DNA of 64,000 nt from Ottelia alismoides (taxonomy: Eukaryota; Streptophyta; Magnoliopsida; Alismatales; Hydrocharitaceae): assembly GCA_037367405.1 (NCBI GenBank), contig JAZKJV010009320.1:186001-250000 (forward strand), in the 5' to 3' direction. Below are positions 22,515 to 33,251 of the stretch, piece by piece. Every line of letters starts with the position of its first letter. Within the stretch, counting starts at the first letter, position 1. Below the pieces are notes generated by a model. It was not told where the DNA came from and did not search any database. It worked only from the letters and a program-made list of their open reading frames with translations. Position numbers and translations under genes: made by a program.

Positions 22515-23714
22515 GTGTGCCCGTGCATCATATCCACTTGCTTCACAGGTTTCCTTCCACTGCCTCACATGGGACTTTCAAAGATTTGCTGTAGCTCTAT
22601 CAGCCGTGGAAATACCACGGAATTATCAGGACACCTTGAAGATTGGCTGCTGGCATTCAACCTGGAGGAGGAAATGTATACTCTCCAGTGGCAGGGTACA
22701 TGGAGCTTGGTTCCCGCTCCCCCAGGAGCATCTATTGTCAGTTGTAAATGGGTATTCACTGTCAAATATCATGCAGATGGTAGTCTTGACCGTTACAAGG
22801 CAAGGCTAGTGGCGTAAGGGTTCACTCAAACATACAACGTGGATTATATGGACACATTCTCTCCAGTTGCACGTCACTCAACTCTACATGTCCTCTTATC
22901 AGTTGTCGTGGAACGTGATTGGCCCTTGTTTCCGCTTGATGTTAAGAATTCCTTTTTGTATGTGTATATGCAGGAAGAAGTCCACATGCAACAACCTCCG
23001 GGGTTTGTTGTTGAAGGGGAGAGTCAGATGGTGTGTAGACTTCACAAGGTGATATATGGTTTTAAACAAAGCCCACAGGTGTGGTTTCAGAAGCTTTCTG
23101 ATCTAATTGAAAGGCAAGGGTTCAGAAGATCAAATGCAGATCATTCTTTGTTTGTCCAGAAGACTCCCAAAGGTACGGTTGTTATAATGGTGTATGCTGA
23201 TGATATAATCATTACAGGAGATGATACACAGGGGATAAAGATGACAAAAGCATTTCTGGGTCATCAGTTTGTTACTAAGGATCTTGGCACTCTACGATAT
23301 TTTCTGGGGTTGGAATTTACTAGGAATGCACTGGGTCTTGTGATGACCCAAAGGAAGTATATTACAGACATGGTTGTTCAGACGGGCATGATTGGGTGTC
23401 GACTCTCAACTACTCATATGGATCCTAGTATGAAGTTATATGATGATGATATAGATGAGGTTGACAGGAGAAGATATAAAGAGATAGTGGGAAAGCTCCT
23501 ATATATTACTAGCACTAGACCTGATATCGCTTTTGTAGTGAGTCGGGTGAGTCAGTTCATGGAACAACCCAACCAAGTACATATGGATGCCATATACATG
23601 ATACTGAGATATTTAAAGTCGTCTCCAGGCACAGGATTACTGTTCAGGAAAGAAACAAATATTTCTATTTCTGCATGTACTGATGCGGACTATGCAGGAT
23701 GCCCTAAGAATTGA
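22515..23714 (+). pseudogene. Copia reverse transcriptase of B1
   Basis: Two long frames, 22515-22817 and 22839-23714, split by a single stop after DRYKARLVA. Blocks in order: WSLVPAPPGASIVSCKWVF; YMDTFSPVARHSTL; a DVKNSFL block carrying the first catalytic Asp; QEEVHMQQPPGFV; VIYGFKQSPQVWFQKL; the catalytic YADD at 23193-23204; and a DLGTLRYFLGLEF block. It ends with TRPDIAFVVSRVSQFM. All three catalytic Asp residues are present. This is the best preserved coding stretch in the window apart from the Athila RNase H. Confidence 0.92.
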
Positions 23715-24146
23715 AAGTCTACTTTAGGTTTTGCAGTGTTCGTTGGTAGTTCTTTGGTTGATTGGAAAAACAAGAAATAAATAGTGGTGGCTAGATCTAG
23801 TGTTGAATCTGAATATAGGGCCATGACACAAGCAAGTACTGAGATGATGTGGGTTCGAGCTGTGTTAGAAGTTTTGCATATAGATGTACCTCTACCCATG
23901 CAACTACAATGTGATAATCAAGTCGTGCTATTCATTGCTAATAATCCTACTTTTCATGAAAGAATAAAACATATTGAGGTATACTGCTACTATACTAGAG
24001 ATATAATCCAAAAGGGCTTGATTTCTACTTCCCATGTTAGTTTAGGAGAGCAGACTACCGAGATCTTCACCAAGCCACTGCTCAGAGGGCCATTCCAGAA
24101 GTGTTCTTCCAAGTTGAGCATGATTGATATCTATGCTCCATCTTGA
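23640..24146 (+). pseudogene. Copia RNase H of B1
   Basis: Continues the RT frame with a TDADYAGCP block (first catalytic Asp), then a stop after CPKN at 23714 and another near 23779. It reopens as 23784-24146 with SSVESEYRAM (catalytic Glu), a QCDNQVVLFIANNP block (catalytic Asp) and HERIKHIEV. It ends at 24146, just before the polypurine tract. Catalytic residues are retained although the frame is interrupted. Confidence 0.85.
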
Positions 24147-24153
24147 GGGGGAA
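24143..24153 (+). promoter_or_regulatory. Polypurine tract of B1
   Basis: TTGAGGGGGAA directly precedes the 3' LTR and overlaps the end of the coding frame. Confidence 0.8.
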
Positions 24154-24297
24154 TATAAAGATATTTCTATATTCTATGTACCTTTTATGTTACTTTTATT
24201 TTCTTGTTTCCATCTTATGTAATTTACCCATAGGCTTTCTCTATATAAGAGAGCCTAGGGTTCTCTGGAATAAACAACGAATCCTTTTCTTACAACA
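24154..24297 (+). repeat. 3' LTR of B1 (144 bp)
   Basis: Aligns end to end with 19495-19637: 6 substitutions (5 of them transitions) and one extra T. It begins TATAAAG instead of TGTAGAG and ends TTACAACA. Confidence 0.9.
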
Positions 24298-24302
24298 AAA
24301 AA

Positions 24303-24770
24303 AGGGTAATTTGAAAATATTTTTGAATAAACATTACACTAGACCTCTTTTTTGGGTTTCCGCAAATAATATGAACACTGTTTTAACAAACACTTTTTGA
24401 AAATTTTGAGTTTTTTTGTGAGAGTTTTTTTGTAGAATACAATAAAGAAAACTAGGTTTAGGAAGGCTCATGAGCTCTTAACTACACCCCCATGCTTGAG
24501 ATGCGCCATGTCCTCATAGTGAATTATATGCATGAAAAATAGTAGATGACATATAAGAAACGAGAGAGTTTGTTTAAAAGTCCATGCACATTTTGAAAGC
24601 ACACAATTTTGGCTTAAAGGTGGGTATTTTGAACAAGGGATATGACAATTTTGAAAAAGCGAGTTTTGACACAAAATCGTTTTGAAAACGTGAAAACATG
24701 TGTGATGCATTAGTGAATATGTACAAGGGTTGGTGGGTATAGGAGTAAAGGGAAGGAAAATACTTATTTT
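24303..24770 (-). mobile_element. Athila-like spacer relic, right part
   Basis: Continuation of 18928-19489 after the B1 insertion. It has TTTGAAAATATTTTTGAATAAAC at its start, then ACACCCCCATGCTTGAG...ATGTCCTCATAG at about 24483-24520, which parallels GACCCCCTATACTTAG...ATGTCCTCATAG at 48594-48629 of the Athila element. No valid gene. The border with the LINE lies somewhere between about 24560 and 24840. Confidence 0.4.
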
Positions 24771-24839
24771 TTGAAGTCAAAGCATGGGGAAACACGCAAC
24801 GATGTACACCCTTTTATATTAATAAGATTAGAAGGGTAC

Positions 24840-25365
24840 TTACATCATTAGACAGTTACAAAAGCCAAGACTTAAGAGTAAATTTGGAATGAATATAGAC
24901 ATTTTTGCGGTAGAATATTTGCCCCGAGAAAAGAAGAGCGTTTCTAGCAAGCCATATGGACGACATAACAACCATGGCACAAGTAAGATCTTCCTCGGAC
25001 GATGTCGAGCATTCAACAAGGAGTCCCAAAATGACTCAAGATTACGAACACATATCCAACTCAAGTCAGAAATCACCCAAAGAGGTGACGTACCGAGGCA
25101 ATTGAAGAAAAGGTGGTCCAATGATTCAGTTACACTTCTACAGAGAGTGCATCATCCCAAAATGACTCAAGATTACGAACACATATCCAACTCAAGTCAG
25201 AAATCACCCAAAGAGGTGACGTGCAGAGGCAATTGAAGAAAAGGTGGTCCAATGATTCAGTTACACTTCTACAGAGAGTGCATCCGTTCGAGGTCCCCCC
25301 AAAGAATTTTGCACAGCGATCTCTCGTCATTATTCTCTTACGCTTGAGTAACCACGGGAAGAAGC
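24840..25365 (-). pseudogene. LINE ORF2 C-terminus with zf-RVT zinc-binding domain
   Basis: The frame from the A3 border reads FFPWLLKRKRIMTRDRC, then CTLC and SLDHLFFNC, which gives the C-x2-C...H-x4-C pattern of the zf-RVT domain that follows RT in plant L1 LINEs. The following PLWVISDLSWICV and, after a tandem duplication, LLVPWLLCRPYG segments fit the usual end of ORF2. The duplication (25025-25286) repeats the end of the zinc finger, so the segment is not functional. Confidence 0.8.
25025..25286. repeat. 131-bp tandem duplication in the LINE
   Basis: Two adjacent copies, 25025-25155 and 25156-25286, nearly identical (TACCGAGG versus TGCAGAGG and the last few bases differ). It duplicates part of the zf-RVT coding region and therefore postdates the LINE. 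Confidence 0.95.
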
Positions 25366-27968
25366 TGTTGGACAAGTGAGCCCACTGCAAGCCATTATGC
25401 AATAAATGTTATTGCAAATATCATTCCCTGATCTGAAATGAAGAATAACTAATTTGCATAATAGATCCCTTAGTACGATTAGGGTTATGTACCATGGCTA
25501 TCATAATGATCATACAACTGTTGATTCAATTATTAAATCAAAGAGGCTGGTGCTTGGATGAACATCTAAAGAGATAGATTGAGGACTCATCAAGCATCGT
25601 CAAATGATTGTTGAGAGATGATCTCCAGCCTGAGTAGGAGATGGCAATCCTTTCTCATTTAGGCTGACATCTGACCGACCTCTTGATGCAGGTCCTCTGC
25701 ATGGGAATAGAGATTTGGAGGTGTCAGATTAGTTAGGTCAAAGAGTTCACTTAATGAAATCGAGATAACTAAAGTCCTATGTCGTATGCTGTCATGATAT
25801 AGGCACACATCCTCTGACCAGATACAGATGTGTTACTATATGTCTGAGTATGTACATTTGGCAGACCAATAGGTTGATGACCTAACCAAGGTCTATACAC
25901 CGGCACGCTGGTGTGCATATAAGGGCATATGAGTAATACGATCTCTCAAAGGGATCATACAGGTTCATTACTGAAACGGAAGACATGAGCTCACTCATGA
26001 GATGTTGGGAAGATCAAATTCTGTGCACGATCGTCTCGCTTTGGAAGCTTGTCTAAATTTGTAGGTTTGATATATAATTTTGAAAAGTATATGATCAACA
26101 CCTGGGCATGATATATGCTTTTGGAAAGTATATGATCGATACCAACTCCCAATGATAGAATGAGAAACTTAATGATAAATCCCTGAAGTAGACATTGCAA
26201 AATTGATCTTATACTTCAGGTTTATTCTAAGTCTTTCAGTATGCAGGATGTACAGGTATTGGGAATACCTGAGGGTGATGTGATCATAAACGGTTGTATA
26301 ACCATGACGCTTCCATTCCTAGGGAGTGATGAAACGGGTCTGGATTTTAGTGACTCCTCTCAGTAGAGAAGTAATCTGATTTTAGTCAAAATGTTGGACA
26401 TTGATTTGAATGTAATTCAGATGCAATGAAAAGATTAGATTTGCGGTCTTGATTTAATCAAGCATCTATGGGAGGCCCGAGATCTGGATTTGAGATGTGA
26501 TCTCAATATCCAAGTCACTATACGTGGAATAATATAATCTCCCTGTCCTTATCTCCAAGTATTCGCGGAGAAAGCGCATTTTCCATGAAAGATTTCGGGA
26601 TAATTTCATTGTTGATATATGTATACAAGCATTGAATAAATTGGTAATTAAATGTGATTTAATTATCATGATTAATATGAATTTGATTCATATTATAAAG
26701 AGAGTTATCTTAGATAATTAAATGTGATTTGATTATCAAAGATATGAATAATGTGAATGTGATTCATATTATTCGGGAACATGGGAATAGAGATCCAAGA
26801 TGATGAAATGTGATTTAATTATCATGGATATGAATAATATGGATAGCACTATACATATTAATCATATATATATTATAAATGTGATTTATAATATATGAGA
26901 GAGAGAAATTTATAATTTACATTTTTTAATTAAATGTTGATGTGAATTGGATTCACATTAAACAAATAATTGAAAATGTAATTCAGTTTTTATTTTGGGT
27001 TGTGAATGTGATTCACAATTTTCCAATGGCAAGATTGCAATATTTACAAAATAATTATGATTTTTTTTGTTGAATAATTTACGACAAGTGTTGTTGTAAA
27101 TTTTGGAGATTTCCAAGGAATAATGTAATCTCATGAGATATCATGAGATTACATGAGATTGCCACCAAACCCCATATTATGGAAGGAGGCCATCTTCAAT
27201 CCAATAATCTCCGTGTTTGCTTGATTTAATTTGGGATTGATTTATATAGATTTATCAATATAGATTTAATCAAAATTAAATTAATACTTGTTGGTTTTTA
27301 CCAACACAAATCTTAGCCATTAAAAGAAACACAAATGAATGAGAGCCATTAGATTTGTGTTGCCCATGGATTGATATCCATGGATCCCAAAATATTATAA
27401 AAGGAGAGGCACCCCTTTGCTCTTCTTTACACAATGAGAACATAAGTCTATCTCTCTCTACACGTCACCCCTCTCTCTTCTTCTCTCATGGCCGTCCACC
27501 ATGGATGCCCTAGAGAAGTTCTCTATCACCGCATCATCGTCGTTATGCTGCCCGATCGTTTGCTCGTGTATCTCTGTCTCCTTCGATGTGCCTCGCTCAT
27601 GAAGAAGACGTTGGATCTCGTGTGTCGAGATCAGGAGATCCGCCGCTTGGATCATCAACATGGATTGCAAGAAGCATGTGATTCATCCTCGCGCTCGCAA
27701 GCGTCTCCTCCGTTGGATCGTACTTGAGACATGAGATCTCTTCGTTTAGAGACTCGATCACAACCACGCTTCAAGAGGTAATCCTATTATTTATTTGTGG
27801 TTTATACGAAACGATTCGAGAAGTGTTCTTGGATCATGTGATTTCGTCGCATGAAAATTTTTTAATTTCCGCTGCATAGAACAACTAGTCTGACTAGTCG
27901 TTCTTCCTCGTATTCGATACGATGCTCACGCTTCCGTGATGCGCTTAAGAATCTAACCATATCCTTCA
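25366..27968 (+). repeat. 5' LTR of A3 (2603 bp)
   Basis: Starts TGTTGGACAAGTGAG and ends ATATCCTTCA; aligns with 33252-35837 at high identity (roughly 93-95% in stretches compared by eye). It holds the promoter palindrome and TATA box at 27364-27404. The frames on both strands at 27458-27727 lie in the transcribed leader and have no known homology. Confidence 0.92.
27364..27404 (+). promoter_or_regulatory. Palindrome and TATA box of A3 5' LTR
   Basis: CCATGGAT-TGAT-ATCCATGG (27364-27383) has perfect 8-bp arms. TATTATAAAAGG follows at 27393-27404, then the conserved AGGCACCCC leader. Confidence 0.6.
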
Positions 27969-27970
27969 TG

Positions 27971-27983
27971 TGGTATCAGATCC
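27971..27983 (+). promoter_or_regulatory. Primer binding site of A3
   Basis: TGGTATCAGATCC begins two bases after the LTR end. It is an iMet-type site with a late substitution compared with A2. Confidence 0.85.
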
Positions 27984-29880
27984 GTAGGTCGGTGGTTCCG
28001 GATACGATCCGTAAACCTAGGACGACTTGGGTTCGTTAGGGTTGCAAAAATTTTATCGCATTTCATTTTCGCATCTCTGTTTTGTGATTATTTTCGGCCC
28101 TATTTATATTGTCTAAACACAAAAAATAATAATTGGATTTTGTTCCTCATTAAATAAGGAAACCATAGGATCTGAGTTTACGTAATTGGGATTCCCTTTG
28201 CTCGAGATATGGTTGTTTTAATGAACATGTAATCACTGTTGCAGGAACTGCAAATCTTAACGTGATTAATGAGTTAATTACTATTTTGGTCTGCCTAAAA
28301 AAGCGTGAAATAACACTTAACTTCCGTCCTAAATCAAATTAGCAATATTTGGAAACTGGTTTTGTCTAATTTGGATTTAAATTGATTGAGATATGTTAAT
28401 TTTAGTAAGTAGGGGTCACAACTGAAATTACATTCCTAATCAAGAACCGTGTGATTGTCAATTAGTGAAATTAATTGTTAATTTTATGAAATAATTATGG
28501 AAAATATTTGAAAAATATTTAATGGTGATTATTTCCTTAATTAACTTGGCCTCAACCAATAAATTCATTAGATTTGATCTAGATCATAATTGGAAACACA
28601 ATCAACAAACAACTTGCTTGAATAGGATTGGGAATTTGTCTATCAAATTTCCTTATAATAAAAAATGTTTTGATTATTACTATATGGTATAATTTCTGTT
28701 GAAGAACCGATGATCATCTCAAAGTGCACATTGATCTTTTTGGCATTATCCTTTCCTGAGGTGGATATGATGTCTAGTCGAGAAGCATTGGGGTAGCGGG
28801 TCGCACCGGTTGCGATCCGTCCCATGTCCGTCGGTACTGGTCATGATAGCAGGTAGGGACTCGATAATGCTAAAGAAATGTAGATGTGTTTTTCTAATTA
28901 TTAAAATTCGAATTAATACGTACTTTGAGATAGTACCATATATGTATTCAAGTAAAAACAATCAAGTGTGTTGATTGAATTGGAATTGAAAATTAATTTA
29001 ATGTGATTAAGTTAATTGTATCCAATTAAAAATACTCTATAATAGATGTGTATTTCCCTTGGAAGAATTAATTATATGAATATGATTTATAATAAAATAA
29101 TTAAAATTTGAATAAGAGGTGGAGGATCACATAAGTGACATCCATGGTCTCCCATCAAGGCGAAGGGTTTCCGTCGCCAGGGATTGCATATAGGAGACGC
29201 CTCTACGAAGTGACAGCTCCTATATGCAAGCACATCTGGATCGGGATCTTTGCTTCTCGAAAGAGTAAGGCTGTATGCATAGTGACCCCAATATCGGATC
29301 CTCATATTATTGGGGCGATATTGGATTGCGCATAGCGAGTACTAATCCTGTTGATGGTTGGTTCAATTAACGACGGGTCAACATCACCTTAGGGGTGGTG
29401 GGCCCGGGTGTTAAAGATCGAATTGGGAATGCAAGTTGAGTTTGCAAGGCGGAATATGTTCCCGCTTCTTTTTATCGGAGTTGCAGATTCTCATATTATT
29501 GGGATGTAACAAAGATAAGGAAGGAGATCCCAGATCTTTCTTGAGATATAATGGTAAGTATATCTCTTACATTGAAAGTGATTAAGGGAATGAACTTTCA
29601 ATGTTGACATGGTAAGACAACTTTGATATAAAAATTCCTAAATCAAAGTAAATTATATACTTATATATGTTTATGCAAATTTCTTATTTCAGATAATCCT
29701 TCTTTAATCCCACTCAATGTTATACTCAATAATAACCAGTAGAATATCATGGATTGGACCCATGATCCATATATTGTACTTGCAATTGGACACATAATGT
29801 ATGTGGTTGCAATTGCAAGTTTCCTCATAATAATGAAGAATGATAATTAAATAGACAATAGGACTACAACCCTAGGGTTT
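27984..29880 (+). other. Family A internal leader, A3
   Basis: No protein homology recognised. Colinear with the A1 and A2 leaders, including the GCATTATC...GATAATGC block (about 28743-28870) and the block with GGGGCGATATTGGATTG (about 29312-29328). Short frames on both strands are not conserved. Confidence 0.5.
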
Positions 29881-29989
29881 GTATATCTCTATAAGTCTTG
29901 ATCTCATCGAATGTACTTTTGAAGTGACATGTCGATAATGATCGTAATTATAAGATAATCCTTATAAAATCTAAGATGCTCTAGCATAC

Positions 29990-30860
29990 ATATGTGCTCT
30001 CGACATTTATTCATGAATGACATGGTTCACTGCATTATGCAGAATGGTGGCTCTATAAGAGATGATGTATTCAAAATGTTTGAATACCTACCTGAACCTA
30101 AAGAGTTATGATGTATGTAGATATGATGAGTGTCATCATTTTACTATCTATACTCTGGTCATTCATGATGCTTCGTATTATTCATATTGTATGAATTGAA
30201 TGAAGCATGTATAAATATTGAAATACTCTTATATTGAAATTTTTTGATTTCAACATAAGAGATCCTTTGTTTTGAGCAATGGTTGCTTATAGATAAAGGG
30301 AGTGCAGTGGAAGCCTGGGTTGGACCCAAGTAAGAAGTATAGTCAAAGAGTTGACTGTACTTCTGTGACTTCTGTATGACATTCAAAGAGTTGGATGAAT
30401 GCCAATACTTTAATAAGTTGATGTGTTGATAGTATGACTATCAAATCTATGTAGAATCCTTAGAGAAGGAATCAGATAGTACATCATAATAATCTACATA
30501 TAATCATTGAAATTGACTTACTTATTTGATAAGATAAAGTCTAATAATTGTATCTCAATCTTCTAATGATACTTGCAATTGGTTGCACATGTATTAGAAT
30601 ATTAGAAATTTGATCTTAAGGTTGAATGGTCATCCATGTTGGAAGTGTTGCAATTGTTGCAACAATTTCCATTGGATCAATAGACTTCAAATTTTCATTG
30701 GGAGCCATTAGTCTTAGAGAATGTCTCTGTGACCAGGATATTAGAATATACTCATAGTTTCTAAATGTTAGATATAAACATAAATTCTGGAATAAACCTA
30801 TCATAGAGAATTACTATGGATATATTTTAGATAGTAATCTAACATCTAGTGGACTCTTCT
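29990..30860 (+). pseudogene. gag/protease-region relics, A3
   Basis: Same decayed blocks as A1 1850-2860. The gag-type helical stretch is at about 30000-30400 and the pre-integrase region at about 30640-30840. No zinc knuckle or active-site motif intact. Confidence 0.35.
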
Positions 30861-30929
30861 AAATTAGAAAATTAATAAATGGTTCATTAAGATTTCTAAT
30901 ACTGAAAATTAAACCTTTAAAGATCAATA

Positions 30930-31400
30930 GGAGGATGAAGATCATTTGACAATGATCTGGCATCATGTTTTGGACATATGTCTGTTGATAAGATCAATGG
31001 ACAAGTAAGAGATGAAACTTTAGAATGTCTAAAATTTCAAAACTTGCATACTTATGAATATTGTATTCAAAGTAAAATGTCCAATACACCCTTCTTTGGG
31101 AAAGGTGTAAAATGTCAAGGTACTCAAGATCTCATACATATTAATGTATATGAATCATCTATATCATACTAAACATTATGGATATGTAATATCTATTGAT
31201 GATTATGTATAATATGAGATTTCTTCTCTTCACCTAAGAAATCTTTGAAATGTTAAAAGATTTCACAATTTTGGTTTAGAACCAAAGTTTGAAGGAAAAT
31301 GAAATGAATTTGATCTAACCAAGGTAGCTTGTACCTATTAGATGACTTCAAGGAATACCTTATGGAAATGTGAATATCATTCATATCTCAATCCTCCTAA
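30930..31400 (+). pseudogene. Copia integrase relic, A3
   Basis: The open piece 30978-31172 (64 codons) reads DKINGQVRDETLECLKF, then YEYC where the family has CEYC, and SKMSNTPFFGKGVKCQG followed by DLIHINVYE. This is the HHCC-proximal part and the entry to the catalytic core, where TDVCG is expected; the catalytic Asp is replaced by Asn. Best preserved integrase of family A here. Confidence 0.7.
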
Positions 31401-31849
31401 TGAACCTTAACTCAATAGAGTTGTAGGGAGATATAATTGATCATGTGTGACATGATTTGATCAATGATTAATCTTAGCATAATTATCTCTTAGTTTCCAG
31501 GTATATATATATGTGGTAGAGACTACATTATATATCCTTAATAAGATTCCATGTGAGTAAGCTGGAATATGGCACTGAAGAGTGCTACTTCATTAGGAAA
31601 ATAAAGGATGGTATTGGATACCTACTTTATGACCTTGAGATTCTTAAAGAATCTCATCTCTGAGAATGTGATTCTTAGAGGATGACTCTCTTGAGAATTA
31701 AGATGAAAATGAAGTAAAGGAACTCATTTAATCTTGAGAAGATAATGAGGCTCCTGAAATCAGAAACTAAATAGACAATTAAAGATGAAACATTAATACC
31801 TATTCGAATAAGTTTGAGGATGGATTCCATGTGTCAGTTGAATCTGACA

Positions 31850-32820
31850 ATGATCTGACTTCATGTGATGATGCTTCTGAAGATCATATCATGGAAAGAT
31901 GGATGTTAGCAATAAAGTCTAAAGTAGACTTCATATACACATGTTGTATGTTGACCCTCGAGGATCCAACTATATGGGTAGGACCCATCATGGTGTAAAT
32001 GGATCTTCAAGAGAAAGAGGGAACCTGATGAGAAGGTAGAGACCTTCAAGAGCACAGTTTGTAGCCATGAGTTGCACACCGAAGAGAAGACATCGCTTGT
32101 GATGAGACTTGCTCTTCAGTGACCTTGCTTTAATCTATCAGAATATTGCTAACCATAGCTACACAACTTGACTATGACATCTTCATGATGTAAATCAAGA
32201 TTGCATTCCTCTATAAAAACCTCTTTGAGGATATTCACATGAAGTAACCCCAGGGCTTCATGATTGAGGAAAGCAAGGTGTGCAAGCTAGAGAGCTCCAT
32301 CTATGGACTCAAATAAGCTTCTTGTAGTTGGAACATAAGATTTGATGAAATTATAAATGTTATGATTTTAGATAGAGTCTTGATGAACCATGTGAAGCTT
32401 AGTGGGAGTGCCATTGTGATCATCATGCTAAATGTAGATAATATCCTAATCATTTGTAATGATGTAAGGATGATAATAAGTGTTTTATGATCTGGCTATT
32501 CCATACCTTGAGATATGATCTCAAAGATGCCTCTTGGATCTTAGTTCTGAAGGTGTTCAGAAGCAAAGAGAAGAGGATATTGGGACTATCACATCTGTAG
32601 TACACATTGAACATGTTCCATTCTCGGAAAATTCAAAGAGGGCTTCCTTCCTTTAAGATACGGTACTAACCTATCTAAAGGGATAGCACCTTAAAGAGTT
32701 GAGGGAGTGAATATTAAAACCGCTAGCCCTTGGGCATCAGTTCCAAGAAGCCAGGTGTATGCTAGATGTGTACAAAAGCCAGATGTATGCCATGTAGTGG
32801 GAGTAGTAAATTATTACTAA
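31850..32820 (+). pseudogene. Copia reverse transcriptase relic, A3
   Basis: Blocks parallel to A1: MERWMLAIKSKVDF and a TLEDPT segment (about 31888-31970), KREPDEKVETF (about 32012), EDIHMK.PQGF (about 32230), SIYGLK / WNIRFDE (about 32305-32350), and an LNVDN in place of VDD (about 32430). The end reads RCVQKPDVCHVVGVV (about 32765-32810). Stops in every block. Confidence 0.7.
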
Positions 32821-33250
32821 TCCTACTATGGTGATAAAACACTTGATTGCAGTAATAGCGATATCTTCATAGAAGGCAAAACTTTTGAGATAGTGATCTC
32901 AAAGTCTTATCTTCAAGAAACTAAGACTTTATAGATAGTGATATGAAAGGTCTTAACTACAGATACCTTGGGAGATAGAGATCTCTAGGAATAAGGGTAT
33001 TCTGATAAGGATAAATTGAAATTGCATACTGGTTATAATAATTATTGAGGTGTAGTGTCAAGAACACTATGATTGAGTATTGGTTGCATGAGATGCAACA
33101 TTCGCATTGGATGCAAACACTGTCACTAGGAGATATGCAAGTGCCGTAAAAGGACTTGGCATAGTCTCTTGGGAACAAAGTGAATGATCAACTTACCTAG
33201 CTATTTTCTAAATAGCCTATGATTGTCACATGAGTGTGGGTTTAAATGAT
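32820..33250 (+). pseudogene. RNase H remnant, A3
   Basis: Shortened segment between RT and the 3' LTR, matching A1 4800-5240. No catalytic residues located. It runs into the 47-bp deletion at 33252. Confidence 0.35.
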
Positions 33251-33251
33251 T

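Larger units (their letters stand above)
19495..24297 (+). mobile_element. Ty1/copia element B1 (family B), complete with short LTRs
   Basis: 4803-bp copia element with 143/144-bp LTRs, iMet-type PBS, gag with zinc knuckle, protease, integrase, RT, RNase H and polypurine tract in the usual copia order. Flanks are AAAAA on both sides (19490-19494 and 24298-24302), consistent with a 5-bp target duplication, although the A-run makes this less specific. The LTRs differ by 6 substitutions and 1 indel by hand alignment, so the insertion is fairly young, yet the frames contain stops and frameshifts. Small size and short LTRs recall the compact plant copia lineages such as Ale/Retrofit or Ivana/Oryco; I cannot choose between them. 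Confidence 0.9.
24770..25365 (-). mobile_element. L1-type LINE, 3' part
   Basis: Downstream end of the - strand LINE whose upstream part is 35838-39933. The two parts were separated by insertion of copia A3, which duplicated GAAGC (25361-25365 and 35838-35842). Joining them at one copy of GAAGC lets the RT-C-terminal frame run through. The 3' end is uncertain; a short A-run (TTATTTTTT on the + strand at 24765-24772) may be the tail. Confidence 0.75.
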
